From an uncultured Albidovulum sp. (GTDB lineage Bacteria > Pseudomonadota > Alphaproteobacteria > Rhodobacterales > Rhodobacteraceae): a stretch of 64,000 bases of DNA. Every line of letters starts with the position of its first letter. Within the stretch, counting starts at the first letter, position 1. The stretch lies in NCBI GenBank assembly GCA_913064775.1, contig CAJYAD010000011.1:1-64000 (forward strand), read 5' to 3'. Below, in pieces: positions 38,755 to 48,278 of this stretch. Position numbers and translations under genes: made by a program. Under the pieces are notes generated by a model, which saw only the letters and a list, made by a program, of their open reading frames with translations, had not been told where the DNA came from and made no database searches.

Positions 38755-39759
38755 TCAGATCGCGGCCAGCGCGTCGACCAGCCGATCCGCACCATGCCGG
38801 AACGGATCGACGGCGGGAAGCCCCATCCGCGCCTCGGTCTCGGCCAGATAGGCCTTCGCCTCATCCTCGGTCATGTGCTGGGTGTTGACCGAAATCCCCA
38901 CCACCTGACAGGCCGGATTGGCAACCTTCGCCAGCTCCAGCGCCAGGTCGCGCAGGGTTTCCAGGCTGGGCAGCTTGTAGCCCGGCAGGCCGCGCATGTG
39001 GTCGCGGGTGGGCTCGTGGCACAGGATCAGCGCGTCGGGCTGGCCGCCATGCACCAGCGCCATCGTCACGCCCGAGTAGGAGACATGGAACAGGCTGCCC
39101 TGCCCCTCGATCAGATCCCAGTGGTCGGCGTCGTTGTCAGGCGTCAGCCATTCGATCGAACCGGCCATGAAATCGGCGATCACCGCGTCCAGCGGCACAC
39201 CTTCGCCGGTGATCAGGATGCCGGTCTGGCCGGTGGCGCGGAACGACGACTTCATCCCGCGCGCGCGCATCACCTTGTCCATCGCCAGCGCGGTGTACAT
39301 CTTGCCGACCGAACAATCGGTGCCGACGGCGAGGCAGCGCTTGCCGCTCCGCTTCACGCCGTTGGCGATCGGATATTGCACGCTCGGCACCCGCACGTCG
39401 TGCAGCTTGCGGCCGTGGCGCTGGGCGGTCTCGACCAGATCATGCTCGTCGCGCAGCAGGTTGTGCAGCCCCGAAGCGATGTCGAAGCCCTGCTCCAGCG
39501 CCGTGTGCAGCACTTCCTTCCAGCGCTCCGAGATGACGCCGCCGCGGTTCGCCACGCCGATCACCAGCGTGCGCGCGCCTGCCGCATGGGCTTCGGCCAG
39601 GGTCATGTCGGGCAGCTTCATGTCGGCCTTGCAGCCGTCCATCCGGTATTGCCCGAGCGCATATTCGGGACGCCAGTCCTTGATGCCCTGGGCCACCTTG
39701 GCCGACAGGGCATCCGGCGCGTCGCCGAGGAAAAGAAGATAGGGGGTCTCGATCATCAT
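38755..39759 (-). CDS. dgcN: DUF1611 P-loop protein, probable D-glutamate N-acetyltransferase DgcN
   Basis: This 334-residue DUF1611 protein has a P-loop at GTDCSVGKMYTALAM near residue 145 and further conserved stretches GQTGILITGEGVPLDAVIADFMAGS, DLIEGQGSLFHVSYSGVTMALVHG and NTQHMTE. Members in marine bacteria acetylate D-glutamate as the first step of its use. dgcA follows after 94 bases and a D-amino acid aminotransferase after that. Function is assigned by family and context. Confidence 0.85.
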   Translation of the reverse strand: MMIETPYLLFLGDAPDALSAKVAQGIKDWRPEYALGQYRMDGCKADMKLPDMTLAEAHAAGARTLVIGVANRGGVISERWKEVLHTALEQGFDIASGLHNLLRDEHDLVETAQRHGRKLHDVRVPSVQYPIANGVKRSGKRCLAVGTDCSVGKMYTALAMDKVMRARGMKSSFRATGQTGILITGEGVPLDAVIADFMAGSIEWLTPDNDADHWDLIEGQGSLFHVSYSGVTMALVHGGQPDALILCHEPTRDHMRGLPGYKLPSLETLRDLALELAKVANPACQVVGISVNTQHMTEDEAKAYLAETEARMGLPAVDPFRHGADRLVDALAAI

Positions 39760-39873
39760 GGCCTCCGCTCACAGTCGCGCAAGAATGCCGGCAGCTTCGG
39801 TGAATGTCTTGGATTTGTCAGGGCTTCTGACCCTTTTCGCCGGGAGAGTCTTGCGCCAAACACCACATTTGCC

Positions 39874-39888
39874 GAAGAAATGTGCGCC
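39874..39888 (+). promoter_or_regulatory. Shared motif in the dgcN/mcl1 divergent region
   Basis: CGAAGAAATGTGCGCC ends here; the same 16-mer with one change lies before lrp at 43625-43640. Both regions also contain TCTTGCGCC upstream. Possible binding site of the Lrp-family regulator. Confidence 0.3.
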
Positions 39889-40043
39889 CCCGCGCCGAAG
39901 ACCGCAAAACCTGGGCGTGGGCACGCAGGATTCGGTCCCTGCCGCGGGCGCGATGCTGCAGCGCAAAATCGGCCTTGCACAGCCATACGCAACATTTTAT
40001 CACCCGAAAAGACCAATGCGCAATTTCGTTACCGTGAGGCCCC

Positions 40044-41003
40044 ATGAGTTTCCGTATCCAACCCCAGCCCCCCGCCCGTCCGAACCGGTGCCAGCTGTTC
40101 GGCCCCGGCTCGCGCCCGGCGATCTTCGAGAAGATGGCGGGTTCGGCGGCGGATGTGATCAACCTCGACCTTGAGGATTCGGTTTCTCCCTCGGACAAGG
40201 ACTCGGCGCGCGCCAATGTGATCGCGGCGACGCGCGACATCGACTGGGGCACCAAGACCCTGAGCGTGCGCATCAACGGGCTCGACACGCCCTATTGGTA
40301 CCGCGACGTGATCGAGCTGCTGGAACAGGCCGATGAGCGGCTGGACCTGATCATGATCCCCAAGGTTGGCTGCGCTGCCGATCTTTACGCCGTCGACGCA
40401 CTGGTCACGGCGGTCGAGCGCGCCAAGGGCCGTGAAAAGCGCCTGGGCTTCGAGGTGATCATCGAATCGGCCGCCGGCATTGCCCATGTCGAAGAGATCG
40501 CAGCGGCCTCGCCCCGGCTGCAGGCGATGAGCCTGGGGGCGGCGGATTTCGCGGCAAGCATGGGGATGCAGACCACCGGCATCGGCGGCACGCAGGAAAA
40601 CTACTACATGCTGCATGAGGGCGCCAAGCACTGGGCCGATCCCTGGCACTGGGCCCAGACGGCGATCGTCGCGGCCTGCCGCACCCATGGGGTGCTGCCG
40701 GTCGACGGGCCGTTCGGCGATTTCTCGGACGACGCGGGCTTTCGCGCCCAGGCGTTGCGTTCGGCGACGCTGGGCATGGTCGGCAAATGGGCGATCCACC
40801 CCAAGCAGGTGGCGCTGGCGAACGAGGTCTTCACCCCGTCCAAGGCCGCCGTGGCCGAGGCGCGCGAGATCCTGACCGCGATGGAAGCGGCCAAGGCCCG
40901 GGGCGAAGGCGCGACCGTCTACAAGGGCCGGCTGGTGGACATCGCCAGCATCAAGCAGGCCGAGGTGATCGTACGCCAGTCCGAGATGATCGCCGGAGGT
41001 TGA
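40044..41003 (+). CDS. mcl1: L-malyl-CoA/beta-methylmalyl-CoA lyase
   Basis: This 319-residue CitE-like enzyme cleaves beta-methylmalyl-CoA to glyoxylate and propionyl-CoA, and condenses acetyl-CoA with glyoxylate, in the ethylmalonyl-CoA pathway. It matches the Rhodobacter Mcl1 sequence closely: RPNRCQLFGPGSRPAIFEKM, DVINLDLEDSV, FEVIIESAAGIAHVEEIA and GKWAIHPKQVALANEVFTPS. It is monocistronic and ends in an 11-base-pair hairpin. Its presence implies acetate assimilation without the glyoxylate cycle. Confidence 0.95.
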   Translation: MSFRIQPQPPARPNRCQLFGPGSRPAIFEKMAGSAADVINLDLEDSVSPSDKDSARANVIAATRDIDWGTKTLSVRINGLDTPYWYRDVIELLEQADERLDLIMIPKVGCAADLYAVDALVTAVERAKGREKRLGFEVIIESAAGIAHVEEIAAASPRLQAMSLGAADFAASMGMQTTGIGGTQENYYMLHEGAKHWADPWHWAQTAIVAACRTHGVLPVDGPFGDFSDDAGFRAQALRSATLGMVGKWAIHPKQVALANEVFTPSKAAVAEAREILTAMEAAKARGEGATVYKGRLVDIASIKQAEVIVRQSEMIAGG

Positions 41004-41307
41004 TCGAAACGGCGCGATTTTCGCGCCCTGGCAGCATCTCCGATCGAACGAGATGTTGACGCAAGGGCCGGAAATCGCGAAGCTTCGGAAAGATGTGTGC
41101 GCCAGAATGCCGCATCCTTTGAATCCCGGTCCGGCCGGAGAGGAGGCCGACGGACCAGCGGGAGGAGAGCACGCCCCGGAGTCCGCTCCGGGGCGTCGCT
41201 CGTTTCGGGGCCATGTTGAGGTTCCGTGTTAAGGGGCCATATCTCGGCAAGACGTTGCAAATCGCGCCTGCCGGCGGCATATAGCCCTCACCCGGATGGA
41301 GCCACGC
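41004..41307. other. Gap between mcl1 and accA (304 bases)
   Basis: It holds the mcl1 terminator (41171-41196) and presumably the accA promoter. No gene seen. Confidence 0.6.
41171..41196 (+). terminator. Hairpin downstream of mcl1
   Basis: ACGCCCCGGAG pairs perfectly over 11 bases with CTCCGGGGCGT around TCCG. CGCTCGTTT follows rather than a clean T-run. Its distance of about 170 bases from mcl1 also allows an untranslated RNA to end here. Confidence 0.65.
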
Positions 41308-42267
41308 ATGAACTACCTCGAATTCGAAAAACCCCTGGCCGAGATCGAAGGCAAGGCCGAGGAACTTCGGGCCATGGCCCGCACCAACGACGGGATGGAT
41401 GTCGAGAAGGAGGCCGTCGCGCTTGACAAGAAGGCCGCGCAGATGCTGGGCGACCTCTACAAGGCGCTGACACCCTGGCAGAAATGTCAGGTCGCGCGGC
41501 ACCCCGACCGGCCCCATTGCAAGGATTACGTCGACGCCCTGTTCACCGAATTCACACCGCTGGCGGGCGACCGCAACTTTGCCGACGACCATGCGGTGAT
41601 CGGCGGGCTGGCGCGGTTCGAGGACCAGCCGGTGATGGTGATCGGCCATGAGAAGGGCAACGACACCAAGAGCCGGATCGAGCGCAATTTCGGCATGGCC
41701 CGGCCCGAGGGCTACCGCAAGGCGTTTCGGCTGATGGATCTGGCGCACCGTTTCGGCCTGCCGGTGATCACGCTGGTGGACACGCAGGGCGCCTATCCCG
41801 GCAAGGGCGCGGAAGAGCGCGGCCAATCCGAGGCGATCGCGCGCTCGACGGCGAAGTGCCTTGAGATTGGCGTCCCGCTGGTTTCGGTGGTGATCGGCGA
41901 GGGCGGTTCGGGTGGCGCGGTGGCCTTTGCGACCGCGAACAAGGTGCTGATGCTAGAGCACTCGATCTATTCGGTGATCTCGCCCGAGGGCTGCGCCTCG
42001 ATCCTGTGGAGGGATGCCGAGAAGATGCGCGAGGCGGCCGAGGCGCTGCGCCTGACGGCGCAGGATCTGCTGAAGCTGGGTGTGATCGACCAGATCATCG
42101 CCGAACCCCGTGGCGGCGCCCAGCGCGACCGCGACGCGACCATCGCCGCCGTCGGCAAGGCGATCAGCGGCATGCTGAAGGAATTGCGCGGCAAGAAGCC
42201 CGAGAAGCTGGTCAAGGACCGGCGGCAGAAGTTCCTCGACATGGGCTCGAAAGGCTTGGCGGCCTGA
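41308..42267 (+). CDS. accA: Acetyl-CoA carboxylase carboxyltransferase subunit alpha
   Basis: This 319-residue subunit transfers the carboxyl group from biotin to acetyl-CoA together with AccD. It begins [20 protein letters not shown] and contains [37 protein letters not shown] and [15 protein letters not shown]. The ATG at 41308 was chosen (ATG-like start at 41296 is poorer). It is separate from accBC at 6.4 kb, as usual. Confidence 0.96.
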   Translation: MNYLEFEKPLAEIEGKAEELRAMARTNDGMDVEKEAVALDKKAAQMLGDLYKALTPWQKCQVARHPDRPHCKDYVDALFTEFTPLAGDRNFADDHAVIGGLARFEDQPVMVIGHEKGNDTKSRIERNFGMARPEGYRKAFRLMDLAHRFGLPVITLVDTQGAYPGKGAEERGQSEAIARSTAKCLEIGVPLVSVVIGEGGSGGAVAFATANKVLMLEHSIYSVISPEGCASILWRDAEKMREAAEALRLTAQDLLKLGVIDQIIAEPRGGAQRDRDATIAAVGKAISGMLKELRGKKPEKLVKDRRQKFLDMGSKGLAA

Positions 42268-42318
42268 GCTGAGCAGCCCCGCCGGGCCGTCCTTGTCCGG
42301 CCCGGGCGTCCAGAATGC

Positions 42319-42351
42319 AATGGCCCCCGGAACACCGTCCCGGGGGCCATT
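42319..42351. terminator. Strong terminator between accA and ald
   Basis: AATGGCCCCCGG (42319-42330) pairs with CCGGGGGCCATT (42340-42351), followed by TTTCT. It serves accA and possibly the convergent ald gene. Confidence 0.88.
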
Positions 42352-42371
42352 TTTCTGCCTGGTGTCGCGGC

Positions 42372-43502
42372 TCAGGCGGCGCGCAGGTCGGCCAGCAGCG
42401 TGGCGGGGTCCACCACGGGCAGGTTCAGCGCCCGGCCGACAGCCGCATAGGTCAGCTTGCCTTCGTGGGTGTTGAGGCCCGCCAGCAGATGCCGGTCATC
42501 GGCGCAGGCCTTGCGCCAGCCCTTGTTCGCCAGCGCCATCATGAACGGCATGGTGGCGTTGCCCAGCGCGATGGTCGAGGTCCGCGCCACCGCGCCCGGC
42601 ATGTTGGCCACGCAGTAATGCAGGATGCCATCGACCTCATAGATCGGGTCTTGGTGGGTGGTGGCATGCGAGGTCTCGAAGCAGCCGCCCTGGTCGATCG
42701 CCACGTCGACGATCGCGGCGCCGGGCTTCATCGTGCCCAGCATCGCGCGGGTCACCAGTTTCGGCGCCGCAGCGCCCGGGATCAGCACCGCGCCGATCAC
42801 CAGATCCGATTCCGCCACCAGCTCGGCCACGTTGCCGGCGCTGGCGAAACGGTTGCGGAACTGGCCGCCGAAGACATCGTCAAGATAGCGCAGCCGCGGC
42901 AGCGACCGGTCCAGCACCGTCACGTCCGCGCCCATACCCGCCGCGATCTTCGCCGCATGGGTGCCGACGACACCGCCGCCGATGACCGCAACCTTGGCCG
43001 GGCCCACGCCGGGCACGCCGCCCAGCAGCACGCCGCGCCCGCCATTGGCCTTCTGCAGCGTCCAGGCGCCGACCTGCGGCGCCAGACGGCCCGCGACCTC
43101 GGACATCGGCGCCAGCAGCGGCAGGCCGCCGCGGTCGTCGGTCACGGTCTCATAGGCGATCGCAGTGACGCCGCTGTCCAGCAGGTCCTTCGTCTGTTCC
43201 GGGTCCGGCGCCAGGTGCAGGTAGGTGAACAGCAGCTGCCCGGCACGCAGACGCTTGCGCTCGATCGCCTGAGGCTCCTTCACCTTCACGATCATCTCGG
43301 CCTCGGCGAAGACCTCTTCGGCGGTTGGCACGATCTTCGCGCCGACGGCGGCGTAATCGGCATCGGCAAACCCCGCGCCAACGCCGGCCTGGGTCTCGAT
43401 CAGGACCTCGTGGCCCGCCGACACCGCCTCATGGGCGGCGTGGGGCGTCATGCCGACGCGGAATTCCTGCGGTTTGATCTCTTTCGGGCATCCGATTTTC
43501 AT
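42372..43502 (-). CDS. ald: Alanine dehydrogenase
   Basis: This 376-residue enzyme interconverts L-alanine and pyruvate plus ammonia with NAD. The N-terminus [20 protein letters not shown], the catalytic lysine region [16 protein letters not shown], and the NAD fold [23 protein letters not shown] near residue 170 are typical. It diverges from an Lrp-family gene, the common aldR-ald arrangement, so alanine-responsive activation is likely. Confidence 0.96.
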   Translation of the reverse strand: MKIGCPKEIKPQEFRVGMTPHAAHEAVSAGHEVLIETQAGVGAGFADADYAAVGAKIVPTAEEVFAEAEMIVKVKEPQAIERKRLRAGQLLFTYLHLAPDPEQTKDLLDSGVTAIAYETVTDDRGGLPLLAPMSEVAGRLAPQVGAWTLQKANGGRGVLLGGVPGVGPAKVAVIGGGVVGTHAAKIAAGMGADVTVLDRSLPRLRYLDDVFGGQFRNRFASAGNVAELVAESDLVIGAVLIPGAAAPKLVTRAMLGTMKPGAAIVDVAIDQGGCFETSHATTHQDPIYEVDGILHYCVANMPGAVARTSTIALGNATMPFMMALANKGWRKACADDRHLLAGLNTHEGKLTYAAVGRALNLPVVDPATLLADLRAA

Positions 43503-43624
43503 GACGACCTCCCTTGCTATGTCCTAGGCCCCATCTTGCGCCTGGCCGCGCACAATTGCTTTGAAAAGAATGGTGGCGAAAGCACAGGTTTCGCGTAGAA
43601 TACGCCGTGAAACATCCAATTCAT

Positions 43625-43640
43625 CGAAGAAACGTGCGCC
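43625..43640 (+). promoter_or_regulatory. Candidate Lrp-family site before lrp
   Basis: CGAAGAAACGTGCGCC lies immediately upstream of the lrp ATG in the 141-base ald/lrp divergent region, and recurs with one change at 39873-39888. Confidence 0.3.
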
Positions 43641-43643
43641 AAA

Positions 43644-44102
43644 ATGGAAATAGACGCGACCGACCGGCGAATCCTGACCGCCTTGCAAAAGGACGGGCGG
43701 ATGACCAATGCGGAACTGAGCGAACAGGTGAACCTGTCGCCCTCGGCCTGCCACCGGCGGGTGCAGCGGCTGGAGGTGGCGGGGGTGATCCGCGGCTATG
43801 TGGCCCTTCTGGACGAGCGCAAGATGAGCCGCCCGACCACCGTCTTCGTCGAGATCACCCTGTCGGGTCAGGCCGATGATGTGCTTGATGCCTTCGAGCG
43901 GCAGGTGGCACGGATCCCCGATCTGCTGGAATGCCACCTGATGGCGGGGACGGCGGATTACCTGCTGAAGATCCTTGCCCAGGATACCGAGGATTTCGCC
44001 CGCATCCACCGCCAGTATCTGTCACGGCTGCCGGGGGTGGCGCAGATGCATACCTCTTTCGCGCTGCGCACGGTGTTCCGCACCACCGCGATCCCGGTGT
44101 AA
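43644..44102 (+). CDS. Lrp/AsnC-family regulator (AldR-like)
   Basis: This 152-residue protein has an N-terminal helix-turn-helix (IDATDRRILTALQKDGRMTNAELSEQVNLSPSACHRRVQRLE) and a C-terminal RAM ligand domain (VFVEITLSGQ through ECHLMAGTADYLLKILAQD). Divergent from ald, it most likely activates ald in response to alanine. A global Lrp role cannot be excluded. ATG at 43644. Confidence 0.92.
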   Translation: MEIDATDRRILTALQKDGRMTNAELSEQVNLSPSACHRRVQRLEVAGVIRGYVALLDERKMSRPTTVFVEITLSGQADDVLDAFERQVARIPDLLECHLMAGTADYLLKILAQDTEDFARIHRQYLSRLPGVAQMHTSFALRTVFRTTAIPV

Positions 44103-44105
44103 GGG

Positions 44106-44492
44106 CTAAAGCAGCCCCCGGATCCCGCCGATCAGCGCCAGCGCGGCCAGCGCGACGGCCACGACCGCCGCGGCCCAGCGCCAGCCGCCCGCCTGTGGCG
44201 CGCGCCGTGCGGTGATCACGACCGACCGGCTGACTGCCGCCCAATAAAGCCCCAATACCGCCGTCAGCCCCGAAAAGACTGGCGTCCCCGCCGCCGGGTC
44301 CGCCCCCTTCGACAGCATGGCAAACGCCACCATCACCGGCACCGCCACCAGAAGCGGGCCGAAAAGGCCGATCCAGAAGGTATCGGGCAGGCTCAGCCGC
44401 GCCGTGAACAGCCGGGCGAACCAGCGCGGGGTGAAATATTGTGCGCGCTCCTCTCGCGTCCGCTCCAGCATGCGCTGAAAGTCGGGATCCAT
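44106..44492 (-). CDS. Hypothetical inner-membrane protein
   Basis: This 128-residue protein has three predicted transmembrane helices (about residues 38-60, 70-88 and 105-125; for example TFWIGLFGPLLVAVPVMVAFAML). The soluble N-terminus is rich in charge (LERTREERAQYF). I recognise no family. It starts 3 bases after the stop of the chloride channel gene and is probably in one transcript with it. Confidence 0.7.
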   Translation of the reverse strand: MDPDFQRMLERTREERAQYFTPRWFARLFTARLSLPDTFWIGLFGPLLVAVPVMVAFAMLSKGADPAAGTPVFSGLTAVLGLYWAAVSRSVVITARRAPQAGGWRWAAAVVAVALAALALIGGIRGLL

Positions 44493-44495
44493 CGC

Positions 44496-45893
44496 TCAGA
44501 CCCCCGGCGCCGGGCGGGCGGGCTCGGCCTGCGCCGGGGTGCTTTGGGCGAGCTGTTCGGTCTGCTCCATCGCGCGACGCTTGCGCAGCGCGTCGGCGAT
44601 CCACAGCCGCGACAGCGCGTGGTAAAGCGGATGCGGAGAGATCATCCGCGACACGCCATAGCCGATCATCGCCGACGCCATCACCGGCACCACGTTGTCA
44701 TGGTTGCCGGTCATCTCGACGATGATGACGAAAGCGGTCATCGGCGCCTGCACGACGCCGGCGAAATAGCCCGCCATGCCCAGCACCGCCGCAAGGCTTG
44801 CATTCGCCCCGAAGATCACCCCCAGGGTCGAGCCCACCCCCGCCCCCACCGCCAGCGACGGCGCAAACAAGCCGCCCGGAATGCCCGAAACGGTAGAGGC
44901 CACGGTGGCCACGAACTTGGCCAGGAAATAGGTCAGATCCAGCGAATGCCCCTCGACCGCCAGCCGCGCCTGGGTATAGCCGGTGCCGAAGGTCTCGCCG
45001 TGGTACATGACGCCGGTGATCGCCAGCGTCAGCCCGGCAAGGAAGGCCACCACGATCACCCGCCGCCCCTGACCGATGCTGCGCCAGCGCCGGATGCGGT
45101 TGGTCAGCGACAGCACCAGCTTCGAGAAGGCCCCGCCCAACAACCCGCCGAACAGGCCGCAGGCGATCACCAGAGGCCAGTCGCCCGGAAAGCGCGCCAC
45201 CGCGTCGGTGAAGCCGAAATAGGTATAGTTCCCCACGATCGCGAGCGAGGCGATGCCCGCAAGGATCACCGTCGACAGCACCACGCCATTGGTGCGCGCC
45301 TGGTACGAGCGGCTCATTTCCTCGATCGCGAAGACGATCCCCGCCAGCGGCGTGTTGAAGGCGGCGGCGATGCCGGCGGCCGACCCGGCCAGGATCAGCC
45401 CGCGGGCCTTGGCCAGCCCGCCGATCCGGCCCGCCATCAGCATCAGCGCGGCGCCCACCTGCACCGTCGGCCCCTCGCGCCCGATCGAGGCGCCCGAGGC
45501 CAGCCCGACCAGCGTCAGCCCCATCTTGCCCAGCACCGTGCGCATGGTCAGATAGCCGGAACTGTCGCGGTCGTCGCGCATGTGGCGCAGGGCGATCGCC
45601 TGTGGGATGCCCGAGCCTTGCGAACCGGGAAAGTGGCGATCCGCCATCCAGGCGCAGAAGACAAAACCCAGGGGCGTCAAAACCAGCGGCAGCCAGGTCC
45701 AGCCTGCGCCGCTGGTCATGCTCTGAAAGATTTCCTGCGCGCCGTCGGCGAGCTTGGCGAAGATCGCGCTCATCGCGCCGATCGCCAGCGCGCCGATCCA
45801 GAAGACCAGCCGCGATTTCCACTGCTTGCGCGAAGTCATCATCGCCCGCGATCTGCGTACCCAGCCGATCCGCGAAGCCCTGCGCGCTTTCAT
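44496..45893 (-). CDS. CLC-family chloride channel/antiporter
   Basis: This 465-residue CLC protein carries the three selectivity signatures: GSGIPQ near residue 93, GREGPTVQ near residue 138 (the gating glutamate) and GIPGGLFAPSLAVGAG. The glutamate pair in FAIEEMS corresponds to the internal proton glutamate of E. coli ClcA. A Cl-/H+ exchanger is therefore more likely than a plain channel. It has about 10-11 membrane segments. GTG/ATG choices near 45893 are uncertain by a few residues. Confidence 0.92.
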   Translation of the reverse strand: MKARRASRIGWVRRSRAMMTSRKQWKSRLVFWIGALAIGAMSAIFAKLADGAQEIFQSMTSGAGWTWLPLVLTPLGFVFCAWMADRHFPGSQGSGIPQAIALRHMRDDRDSSGYLTMRTVLGKMGLTLVGLASGASIGREGPTVQVGAALMLMAGRIGGLAKARGLILAGSAAGIAAAFNTPLAGIVFAIEEMSRSYQARTNGVVLSTVILAGIASLAIVGNYTYFGFTDAVARFPGDWPLVIACGLFGGLLGGAFSKLVLSLTNRIRRWRSIGQGRRVIVVAFLAGLTLAITGVMYHGETFGTGYTQARLAVEGHSLDLTYFLAKFVATVASTVSGIPGGLFAPSLAVGAGVGSTLGVIFGANASLAAVLGMAGYFAGVVQAPMTAFVIIVEMTGNHDNVVPVMASAMIGYGVSRMISPHPLYHALSRLWIADALRKRRAMEQTEQLAQSTPAQAEPARPAPGV

Positions 45894-46067
45894 TCCTTGA
45901 CCCCTTGCCCTGATCTTTTGCGGATGCCCCCTTTAAGGGCGTCGCGCAAGCCCCACTCACGCGCGGGTGATCCCAAGCGCCGCAGCCGTGCGCCAGGAAG
46001 GCCGATCCGCGACGTTCCGCCGCGCCCCAGCGGCCAATCACGGCCCGATATCAGGGGCGTTTGAAAC

Positions 46068-46099
46068 GAAAAAACCCCCGTGGCCGGGGCCTCGGGGGT
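46068..46099 (-). terminator. Terminator of rpsU
   Basis: ACCCCCG (46074-46080) pairs with CGGGGGT (46093-46099), and on the minus strand a run of six T follows. It lies about 50 bases downstream of rpsU. Confidence 0.8.
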
Positions 46100-46145
46100 C
46101 GGGTTCGGACAGGCGGACCTGCCTGAGTCGTCTAAGGCGTCAGCC

Positions 46146-46352
46146 TCAGAGCATCCCTTCACGCTGCGCCTTCTTGCGCGCGAGTTTACGCGCACGGCGG
46201 ATCGCTTCGGCTTGCTCGCGGGCACGCTTGACGGACGGCTTCTCGAAATGCTGCTTAAGCTTCATTTCACGGAAGACACCCTCGCGCTGGAGCTTCTTTT
46301 TCAGGGCCCGAAGGGCCTGATCGACATTATTGTCGCGAACGCTCACCTGCAT
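46146..46352 (-). CDS. rpsU: 30S ribosomal protein S21
   Basis: This 68-residue basic protein ([20 protein letters not shown] start, arginine/lysine-rich tail) is S21 of the small subunit, needed for efficient initiation. Length and sequence are typical of alphaproteobacteria. Monocistronic with its own terminator. Confidence 0.97.
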   Translation of the reverse strand: MQVSVRDNNVDQALRALKKKLQREGVFREMKLKQHFEKPSVKRAREQAEAIRRARKLARKKAQREGML

Positions 46353-46461
46353 GTGGTTTTCACCACCTTTCTAGGTTTGAGTTGCATGGAAATATGCAGG
46401 AGGTGGCGCTATAGCAAAGCAGCCCTAGTTTGTCTACTCTCGCAGGGCGACGGAGGACCAG

Positions 46462-47214
46462 ATGCAGGACAGCCAGACCACGCGCGCCGACGGGCAGCCC
46501 GAGAACGGTGCCCAACCCGGGGGTCAACCGGGGGCCAACCCGGAAGCCGAGGCGATCCTCGACGCGGCGCTGGCCCAGGTTCCCTTCGATGGCTGGTCCG
46601 AGGCGACCCTACGCGCCGCGGCACGCGACGCGGGTGTCGATCTGGCCTTGGCGCGGGCGCTTTATCCGCGCGGCGGGGTCGATCTGGCGCTGGCCTTCCA
46701 CCGGCGCGGTGATGCGCGGATGATCGCGCGGCTGGCGGCCACCGACCTTTCCACGATGCGCTTTCGCGACCGCATCGCCGCGGCGGTGCGCTACCGGCTG
46801 GAGGCGGTCGAGGACCGCGAACTGGTGCGCCGCGGCTCGGCCCTTTTCGCGCTGCCGCAACATGCCGCCGACGGGGCCCGGGCGATCTGGGGCACCGCCG
46901 ATCTGATCTGGCGCAGCCTTGGCGACAGCTCCGACGACATCAACTGGTACACCAAGCGCGCGACACTGTCGGGCGTCTACGGCTCGGTCGTGCTTTACTG
47001 GCTGGGCGACATGTCCGAGGGGCATCAGGCCACCTGGGAATTCCTTGACCGCCGGATCGAGGACGTGATGCGCATCGAGAAGGTCAAGGCGCAGGTGCGC
47101 GAGAACCCGGTTCTAAGCCGCGTGCTGGCCGGCCCGATGCGCCTGCTTGGCCATATTCATGCCCCCAAGGGCACCCCGGCGGATCTGCCGGGCCAATTCA
47201 CCCCCGGAAAATAG
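46462..47214 (+). CDS. COQ9-family ubiquinone biosynthesis protein
   Basis: This 250-residue COQ9-like protein has a TetR-like fold core. After a disordered 25-residue lead it shows ILDAALAQVPFDGWSEATLRAAARDAGVD, then WGTADLIWRSLGDSSDDINWYTKRATLSGVYGSVVLYWLGDMSEG, the lipid-binding region. In mitochondria COQ9 presents substrates to COQ7. It is followed 7 bases later by a quinone oxidoreductase. ATG at 46462 chosen. Confidence 0.92.
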   Translation: MQDSQTTRADGQPENGAQPGGQPGANPEAEAILDAALAQVPFDGWSEATLRAAARDAGVDLALARALYPRGGVDLALAFHRRGDARMIARLAATDLSTMRFRDRIAAAVRYRLEAVEDRELVRRGSALFALPQHAADGARAIWGTADLIWRSLGDSSDDINWYTKRATLSGVYGSVVLYWLGDMSEGHQATWEFLDRRIEDVMRIEKVKAQVRENPVLSRVLAGPMRLLGHIHAPKGTPADLPGQFTPGK

Positions 47215-47221
47215 GTTCCCC

Positions 47222-48211
47222 ATGACCCTGCCCCAGACCATGCGCGCGGTGGAAATCGCGCGCCCCGGCGGCCCCGAAGTGCTGACACTTTGCGAAAAAC
47301 CCGTCCCTCAGCCCGGACCGGGCCAGATCCTGATCGCGCTGGATTATGCCGGGGTGAACCGGCCCGACGCGCTGCAACGCGCGGGCAATTACGCGCCGCC
47401 GCCCTCGGCCTCGCCGCTGCCCGGGCTGGAGGGCGCGGGCCGCGTCGTCGCGGTGGGCGAGGGCGTCAGCCGCTGGGCGGTGGGCGATGCGGTCTGCGCG
47501 CTGTTGCCGGGCGGCGGCTATGCCGAATATGTGGTGACCGCAGCGACCCAGGCGCTGCCGATCCCGTCGGGGATGGGGATGCGCGAAGCCGCCTGCCTGC
47601 CCGAGACCTTCTTCACCGTCTTCTCCAACGTCTTCCAGCGCGGCGGCCTGACGGCGGGCGAGCGCTTTCTGGTGCATGGCGGCAGCTCCGGCATCGGCAC
47701 CACGGCGATCCAGCTGGCTAGGGCCTTCGGCGCGCGGGTCTTCGCCACCGCCGGTTCGGCCGAGAAATGTGCCGCCTGCACCCGGCTGGGGGCCGAGCGC
47801 GCGATCAACTACCGCGAGGAAGATTTCGTCGAGGTGATGCGCGCCGAGGGCGGCGCCGATCTGATCCTCGACATGGTCGGCGGCGACTATATCCCGCGCA
47901 ACGTCAAGGCGCTGGCCGACGACGGGCGGCTGGTGCAGATTGCCTTCCTGTCGGGACCGCAGGCAGAACTGAACTTTGCCCAGGTGATGATGCGGCGGCT
48001 GACAATCACCGGCTCGACCCTGCGGCCGCAATCGGATCTTGCCAAGGCCCGCATCGCCGAGGCGCTGGAGGCCCAGGTCTGGCCGCTGCTGTCCTCGGGC
48101 GCGGTGGCGCCGGTGATGGATTCCGAATTTCCGCTGGAGGAGGCGTCGAAAGCCCATGCGCGGCTGGAAAGCTCGGGCCATGTCGGCAAGATTGTCCTGA
48201 AGGTGCGCTGA
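47222..48211 (+). CDS. NAD(P)H-quinone oxidoreductase (zeta-crystallin/PIG3 type)
   Basis: This 329-residue medium-chain dehydrogenase-fold protein lacks zinc ligands. It has DYAGVNRPDALQRAGNY, the nucleotide motif VHGGSSGIGTTAIQLARAFGA near residue 145 and FLSGPQAELNFAQVMMRRLTITGSTLRPQS. This is the quinone oxidoreductase family related to p53-inducible PIG3. It is probably cotranscribed with COQ9. Confidence 0.9.
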   Translation: MTLPQTMRAVEIARPGGPEVLTLCEKPVPQPGPGQILIALDYAGVNRPDALQRAGNYAPPPSASPLPGLEGAGRVVAVGEGVSRWAVGDAVCALLPGGGYAEYVVTAATQALPIPSGMGMREAACLPETFFTVFSNVFQRGGLTAGERFLVHGGSSGIGTTAIQLARAFGARVFATAGSAEKCAACTRLGAERAINYREEDFVEVMRAEGGADLILDMVGGDYIPRNVKALADDGRLVQIAFLSGPQAELNFAQVMMRRLTITGSTLRPQSDLAKARIAEALEAQVWPLLSSGAVAPVMDSEFPLEEASKAHARLESSGHVGKIVLKVR

Positions 48212-48278
48212 GGGGCTGCATCCCGCACCTTGGCGCCCCATATCTATTGGGGACGCGCGGTGACCAAGGAGCGGATGA

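Noticed and set aside
41004-41307. Small RNA between mcl1 and accA
   Set aside because: A strong hairpin is present, but I could not place a convincing promoter with -35 and -10 spacing, so only a terminator is annotated.
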